Source: a bacterium | GTDB taxonomy: Bacteria; SZUA-182; DTGQ01 | DNA: 25,281 nt | Direction of reading: 5' to 3' | Assembly (NCBI GenBank): GCA_040755755.1 | Contig: JBFLZW010000034.1 | Coordinates: forward strand, 1-25,281 | Shown here: piece after piece, positions 21,069-25,281 of the stretch | Position numbering within the stretch: the first letter of the stretch is position 1 | Layout: each line of letters opens with the position of its first letter | Translations under genes and position numbers: made by a program | Notes under the pieces: model-generated | Databases searched by the model: none | The model's input: the letters and a program-made list of their open reading frames with translations, nothing else | What the model was told of the DNA's origin: nothing

Positions 21069-23455
21069 TAAATTCCGGGTGGCTGCTCTTATGGTTTCTC
21101 TCCTCAGCCTGGCTGTTTCTGATGCCGGTGTTTGGTCCGCCTGCGCCGCTCTGGGGCGCAGGCGCATTAGCCCTTGCCGTTGGCTTTGGTTTTCTTGGCT
21201 TTCGGGTAGGCAGGAAAAGCAAGCCCTTTGCACTGTTCTTTTCCCTGGCTGATTCACTTACCCTCTGCGGTCTCATTTTCCTGGCTCAGGCAGCAGCCCT
21301 GCCGCTTTTTTATTTCCTGGGAGCGCGATATCACCATGTCCCGCTCCTGCAGCCTCTGGTCTACCCGCTGCTGAAAGCCGCAGGGCTTGGGATCAGCCTG
21401 AGTGACGGCGCATTTTTTGTCCAGACCGTGGACAGGGTATCAAAGGTCTCGATCACCCTGGAGCGGCTGGGATTTTTCCCCTTTTTGCTCTACCTTGCCG
21501 GCGGCTTGATGCTCCTGTTTGCCACCGGGCAGAGCAGGAGCAGGATGGTAAAATTTTTCCTTCTCCTCGGCGGCTACTGCTCGGCTCGCTTTCTCATTCT
21601 CCTTCTCATCAGCATTGACATCGATAGCCAGTGCATCTTCTGGTCCTCTCTGATCACCTCCGTGAGTTTTTTCCCTTTCATCCTCATCCTGGTTGAGCTT
21701 TTACCCCTCCCCGCCCGGCTTTCTTCCCTGGCCGTCGTCTATCCGGGTGTTGGAAAAAAACCATTTCGGGCTGGAAGCCCGCTCTTTCTTGGTGCTCTGT
21801 TTCTCATTCTGGCTGTCGGTTTCAAGGATCCGGGAGTGAAAAAACCGGGCCTGCTCCTCATTGACGAGGCCCACAGCGAGTGGGAGTGGACGGATGAAAA
21901 GTTTGATACCCGCCTTTTCGGCAAGAGGACCGATTACAATTTTTACTGTCTGAGCGAGTACCTGACCTGTTTCTACCCCCAGGTGAAAAAAAACTATCAG
22001 CCCCTGACCCGCCAGACCCTGACCGGGGTCGATGTCCTGATTCTCAAGACTCCTACCCAGGAATACTCGGATGAGGAGATTGAAGCGATTGATGATTTTG
22101 TGGCCCGGGGGGGCGGGCTTTTCCTTATCGGTGACCATACCAACGTGTTTGGCATGAGTACCTATCTCAATAAGGTTGCCGCCAGGTTTGGCCTGAGATT
22201 CCGGTATGATGTCACTTATGACCTTCCCACCTGCCAGCTGTCGCTCTATCAGCCGCCAGCCATTTTGCCCCATCCGGTTGTGCAGCATATTCCTGTCTTT
22301 CTGTTCGGCTCATCCTGTACGCTGACAATACCGCTGACCGCTTCATCGGTCATAACCGGCTATGGCCTGCGGAATCACTACCTGGATTATTCCCGGAAAA
22401 ACTTTTTCCCTGTCCCTGAAGAAGACCCGGATTACGAATTCGGGCTCTTTGTCCAGAGCGCAGCCGTCAGCTACCACCAGGGAAGGGTGCTGGCCTATAC
22501 TGACAGTACCTGCTTTTCGAATTTTTTCATCTTCATTCCCGGAAAGCCGGAACTGCTTCTGGGATCCGTGGAATGGCTTAACCGGAAAAACCGGTACGGT
22601 ATAATCAATTTTATACTTCTGCTTGCAGGCGTTGGCTGTTTTCTCTCCCTGGCAATCATCTGGCGGCCCGGTCGGAAAGATTTCCTCGGAAGCTTACTCA
22701 CCTTCGGCCTCCTGGCCGTGGTTCTGGGAGTTTCGATCAGCCATCTGCTGAACCGGAAAAATTATTCATACCCAAAGCCCAGGAGAAATTTCATCCAGGT
22801 AGCCCTGGAATCCGAGCACTCTTCATCTTTTCTGCCGGTCAGGCGTCTGGCTGAAAACCCGGACCACAGTTTTCTCACCTTTTTTGTCTGGATACAGCGC
22901 CTGGGATATGTCCCCTGTCTGAAACCCTCCCTGGAGGAGGCGCTCCAATGCGGACACGTGGCAGTGGTAATTGATCCGGTCAAGGACTTTACTCATCAGG
23001 AGATATCAGAGCTGAAACAATATCTTCTGCGGGGAGGCTCCCTGCTCGTTTTGGACAGCCCCCGCAATCAGCGGTCTACAGCAAACCGGATGCTGAAAGA
23101 ATTCGGCCTGACGATCGACCGGCACCATATTGTCAGGGGAAGGATATTCGATCAGGCTGCACTGCCCCTGGGAGAATTTGATCAGGCAGGTCAGATCAAG
23201 GGAGGATCCCCCCTTTTGACCGACCGGCAGGGGAATGCGGTTTTCTCCATCAAAAAATATGGCGCTGGACTCATCGCTGTTTTGAGCGCCTCTCACCTTT
23301 TTCAGGATGAGTCTTTAGGCTATACCAGTTCGATCCCGGACGAATATCAGCGATGGCTCAGTGGTATTGAATTCTGGATATTCGAGAGTCTGGCCCGAAA
23401 AGAATTCAGGCCTTTTTCGCTGAGTGGTCAGTGGTCAGTGATCAGTGGTCAGTGA
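21056..23455 (+). CDS. Paralogous large membrane protein with two amidotransferase-like domains
   Basis: The 799-residue protein has the same plan as its upstream neighbour. Membrane segments span ~8-260. A first GATase-like domain lies at ~265-510 (LLLIDEAHSEWEW, GVDVLILKTPTQEYS, GGGLFLIGDHTNVFG with GDHT at 359-362, VLAYTDSTCFSN). Membrane segments follow at ~520-570. A second domain runs to ~780 (FIQVALESEHS, HVAVVIDPVKDFT, GGSLLVLDSPRNQ, GLIAVLSASHLF). The stretch ~100-215 (LLKAAGLGISLSDGAFF, ITLERLGFFPFLLYLAGGLML, YCSARFLILLL) faintly recalls exosortase-like membrane proteins, without the catalytic Cys. The overlap with the previous stop implies coupled translation. The last residues (SGQWSVISGQ) come from a heptamer repeat shared with the convergent gene. 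Confidence 0.7.
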   Translation: MGRVINSGWLLLWFLSSAWLFLMPVFGPPAPLWGAGALALAVGFGFLGFRVGRKSKPFALFFSLADSLTLCGLIFLAQAAALPLFYFLGARYHHVPLLQPLVYPLLKAAGLGISLSDGAFFVQTVDRVSKVSITLERLGFFPFLLYLAGGLMLLFATGQSRSRMVKFFLLLGGYCSARFLILLLISIDIDSQCIFWSSLITSVSFFPFILILVELLPLPARLSSLAVVYPGVGKKPFRAGSPLFLGALFLILAVGFKDPGVKKPGLLLIDEAHSEWEWTDEKFDTRLFGKRTDYNFYCLSEYLTCFYPQVKKNYQPLTRQTLTGVDVLILKTPTQEYSDEEIEAIDDFVARGGGLFLIGDHTNVFGMSTYLNKVAARFGLRFRYDVTYDLPTCQLSLYQPPAILPHPVVQHIPVFLFGSSCTLTIPLTASSVITGYGLRNHYLDYSRKNFFPVPEEDPDYEFGLFVQSAAVSYHQGRVLAYTDSTCFSNFFIFIPGKPELLLGSVEWLNRKNRYGIINFILLLAGVGCFLSLAIIWRPGRKDFLGSLLTFGLLAVVLGVSISHLLNRKNYSYPKPRRNFIQVALESEHSSSFLPVRRLAENPDHSFLTFFVWIQRLGYVPCLKPSLEEALQCGHVAVVIDPVKDFTHQEISELKQYLLRGGSLLVLDSPRNQRSTANRMLKEFGLTIDRHHIVRGRIFDQAALPLGEFDQAGQIKGGSPLLTDRQGNAVFSIKKYGAGLIAVLSASHLFQDESLGYTSSIPDEYQRWLSGIEFWIFESLARKEFRPFSLSGQWSVISGQ
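23423..23450. repeat. Tandem heptamer array (AGTGGTC x4) at convergent gene ends
   Basis: There are four 7-bp units, AGTGGTC, AGTGGTC, AGTGATC and AGTGGTC, followed by a partial AGTG. The array supplies the stop-proximal codons of both the plus-strand membrane gene and the minus-strand HD-GYP gene. Confidence 0.9.
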
Positions 23456-24964
23456 AGGAATGTTTTGCAGGTATTTTTGCAATTTTTGCTGTGCGGAGAA
23501 AGAAAGATCGGCGAACCGCAATCCTATCTGAAATTGCTTCGATGATTCGACCTGCTGGCACCAGACCACCTGGGCCAGGGCTTCAATCCGGTCATTGGGT
23601 ATATAAACGGTCAGCTCTATGAGCCGGTGAACGGGAAAAATAATATCTGAAGTGAATAACAGCCCGCCCTGGCTCATATTCAATACTCTCCCCCTGCCAA
23701 TCCGCTCTTCCTTTACCTGGCCTTCGGGATCAAGCACGTATTCTATAGCCAGATCGACATTTATCCGCTTGTGCATCCTCAATTCCGTATGATAAATGCG
23801 CTTTTCAATGAAAAGATCGACCAACTGCGAATCAAAACAGGTGCCCTGATTTTTGATCAGGACTTCCAGGGCTTCGTCGACTGACACGGCTTTGCGGTAA
23901 GGCCGGTCGTGAGCGGTTAAGGACTCAAAGACATCGGCGATCGAGATCATTTTCGCCAGCTTATGAATCTGGTTATCCCGCAGGCCGATCGGGTATCCCC
24001 TGCCGTCAATCTGCTCGTGATGAGAGCTGGCAATCTGCGGTATCTCCTTAAGGTCATCCGGAAAATCGACAGCGTTCAGAATGTTTCTGGTATAAGCCGC
24101 ATGGTCTTTGATGCACTGGTACTCTTCAGGCGTCAGCCGGCCCGGTTTTTCCAGGATGGCATCCTTAATGCCGATTTTTCCGACATCGTGGAGAAGAGCG
24201 GCGTAATAGGCAACTTTGACCTCCCTTGTGCTTAAACCTAAAGCCTGGGCAAAATTGCGGACATAGATAGCCACTCTCTGAGAATGCCCTGCGGTAAACT
24301 CCGACCGGGCATCAATGGTTTCACCAAAAGAGCGCACTACGCTTTCGATAAATTTCTCTCTTTCCATATCTCTTTCAACATCTCGAATGGCTGCGGCTGC
24401 CAAAGAGGCAAAAGTCGTCAGCAGAGACTGGTCATAATCATTGAAATCTCTCCCCTGTTTGTTAATGGCTTCGATTACACCGACCAGTTCGGCTCCTCTG
24501 GCCAGCATAGGTACGGACAGGATGTTATAGGTGCGATAGCCGGTTTTTTGATCCCAGGAGGAGTCAAAGAAGGGAGAAGCAGCTACATCCCTGATCATCA
24601 GAGCTTCTTTGGTGGCTGCTACCTGCCCGACAACGCCCTGACCTACAGGCAGCCGGATTTCCTCGATTTCCAGATCCGGACTCACCCAGCTCCAGAGCTC
24701 GTTTTTGTTCCGGTCAAACAGAAAAATTGTACACCGGTCTACCTGCAGCACGTGTTTGGTTTGATCGTGGATTTGCCGTAAGAGGGAATAGAGGTCTTTT
24801 TCCTCGATCATGGCCCTGGTGAGGCTGAATATCGTTTCCAGACTATACTTATCGGAATAGGTGATATTTTCCATTGACTGTACCAACGGTAAAATTTTTC
24901 TCTTGCTCTTTATATCGTCAGGATTGAGAAGCAAGTTAGGAAAAAAATCTTTTTCAGAGGGCAT
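23435..24964 (-). CDS. GAF-HD-GYP-PilZ cyclic-di-GMP phosphodiesterase
   Basis: The 509 residues hold three modules. A GAF sensor lies at ~40-197 (VDRCTIFLFDRNKNELWSWV, GQGVVGQVAATKE, SVPMLARGAELVGVIEAINK). An HD-GYP domain spans ~205-392, with HDVGKIGI (His259-Asp260), HHEQIDGRGYP (315-325) and ADVFESLTAHDRPYR. A C-terminal PilZ domain spans ~395-500, with RMHKR and NMSQGG as the c-di-GMP-binding RxxxR and N-x-S-x-x-G motifs. HD-GYP enzymes hydrolyse c-di-GMP, and PilZ probably gives feedback by binding it. No signal peptide or membrane span is visible, so it is cytoplasmic. It is convergent with the membrane-protein pair and overlaps it by 21 bp. The start at 24964 lacks a clear ribosome site. 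Confidence 0.93.
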   Translation of the reverse strand: MPSEKDFFPNLLLNPDDIKSKRKILPLVQSMENITYSDKYSLETIFSLTRAMIEEKDLYSLLRQIHDQTKHVLQVDRCTIFLFDRNKNELWSWVSPDLEIEEIRLPVGQGVVGQVAATKEALMIRDVAASPFFDSSWDQKTGYRTYNILSVPMLARGAELVGVIEAINKQGRDFNDYDQSLLTTFASLAAAAIRDVERDMEREKFIESVVRSFGETIDARSEFTAGHSQRVAIYVRNFAQALGLSTREVKVAYYAALLHDVGKIGIKDAILEKPGRLTPEEYQCIKDHAAYTRNILNAVDFPDDLKEIPQIASSHHEQIDGRGYPIGLRDNQIHKLAKMISIADVFESLTAHDRPYRKAVSVDEALEVLIKNQGTCFDSQLVDLFIEKRIYHTELRMHKRINVDLAIEYVLDPEGQVKEERIGRGRVLNMSQGGLLFTSDIIFPVHRLIELTVYIPNDRIEALAQVVWCQQVESSKQFQIGLRFADLSFSAQQKLQKYLQNIPSLTTDH

Positions 24965-25063
24965 TTTGATTCTGGTGTCTGTTGTGCGACAGGCGAAAAC
25001 TCCTTTTAGGCCAATGTTCAGTATTTCCTATTGTCTATCATAGGCTGATCAGGTAAAATTAAA

Positions 25064-25080
25064 TTACAGCGGAGCTGTAA
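25064..25080. promoter_or_regulatory. Small palindrome upstream of the right-edge frame
   Basis: TTACAGC-GGA-GCTGTAA is a perfect 7-bp inverted repeat with a 3-bp centre, 45 bp before the last start codon and between divergent genes. It could be an operator or a small hairpin; the evidence is weak. Confidence 0.3.
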
Positions 25081-25124
25081 GGAAGGTAATATGATGATAT
25101 ACTCTAGCGACAAGGAGAAGGCTC

Positions 25125-25281
25125 GTGCCTGCATATCGGCATTATGCCGACTATCTGATCAAGAGAGCCATGAGTGATCTTGGCTCAATGGATGATTTTT
25201 TACGGTATGTTCTTTTCACCGACTCTCTCTGGCAGCAGAAGGTTATCGGATTTGGCAAGGATATCCGGGGGTTTGAAGGTC
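25125..25281 (+). CDS. Partial hypothetical protein running off the right edge
   Basis: From a GTG at 25125, with AAGGAGAAGG just upstream, the frame stays open to the last base. It begins MPAYRHYADYLIKRAMSDLG and continues DDFLRYVLFTDSLWQQKV..GFGKDIRGF. In-frame ATG codons at 25170 and 25188 are alternatives. The composition looks like a real protein, but I recognise no family. A competing 28-codon frame from the ATG at 25091, also with a passable ribosome site (AAGGAAGG), ends inside it. Confidence 0.45.
   Translation, partial: MPAYRHYADYLIKRAMSDLGSMDDFLRYVLFTDSLWQQKVIGFGKDIRGFEG

Noticed and set aside
20607-21276. Long minus-strand frames of 216 and 102 codons
   Set aside because: They are shadows opposite the two overlapping membrane-protein genes, which have consistent domain content.

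Overview
The window is about 25 kb of mid-GC bacterial DNA. It is rich in long secreted proteins, repeats and mobile-element debris, and it carries one recognisable RiPP (ribosomally made, modified peptide) gene cluster. The organism looks like an uncultured, probably anaerobic Gram-negative-type bacterium of a poorly sampled lineage. The signs are dockerin/MopE-like, beta-helix, gingipain-type and subtilisin-type exported proteins, a GAF/HD-GYP/PilZ cyclic-di-GMP protein, a zinc-type ribosomal protein S4 and short octamer or heptamer repeat arrays between genes. I cannot name a phylum with confidence.

Left part (1-3.5 kb). A non-coding strip with a perfect 4 x 8 bp array is followed by the 3' remnant of a dockerin/MopE-type surface protein gene (minus strand). 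An insertion sequence of about 1.19 kb follows, with matched 15-bp inverted ends at 1301-1315 and 2475-2489 and a frameshifted transposase. Directly beyond it is the last ~43 codons of a tyrosine integrase. Both neighbours are cut exactly at the IS ends, so this is a decayed mobile-element junction. A stand-alone rpsD (S4) with a clear sigma70 promoter follows.

Central part (3.6-9.7 kb, minus strand). A promoter at about 9.68 kb precedes a 54-residue precursor peptide with a YxxP leader motif and a two-cysteine C-terminal core. Next come a PqqD-domain/radical SAM/SPASM enzyme, an HPr-kinase-like P-loop protein, a stand-alone PqqD protein, a secreted right-handed beta-helix protein and an S26-type peptidase. 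Long inverted repeats lie between precursor and maturase and between the last two genes. A modified, possibly thioether-bridged or phosphorylated, peptide is the most reasonable product, but its chemistry cannot be read from sequence. No exporter lies in the window.

Protease part (9.8-16.4 kb, minus strand). A C25 (gingipain-like) cysteine peptidase and an S8 subtilisin-like peptidase with two Hydin/choice-of-anchor-D-like repeats are both exported and separated by tandem hairpins.

Right part (16.4-25.3 kb). A gene-poor, partly AT-rich stretch of about 1.37 kb precedes a plus-strand set. It comprises a secreted repeat/cysteine-rich protein and two overlapping, apparently paralogous large membrane proteins that share a GDHT motif in a glutamine-amidotransferase-like fold. 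A convergent HD-GYP gene overlaps the second membrane gene inside a heptamer repeat. A partial reading frame runs off the right edge.
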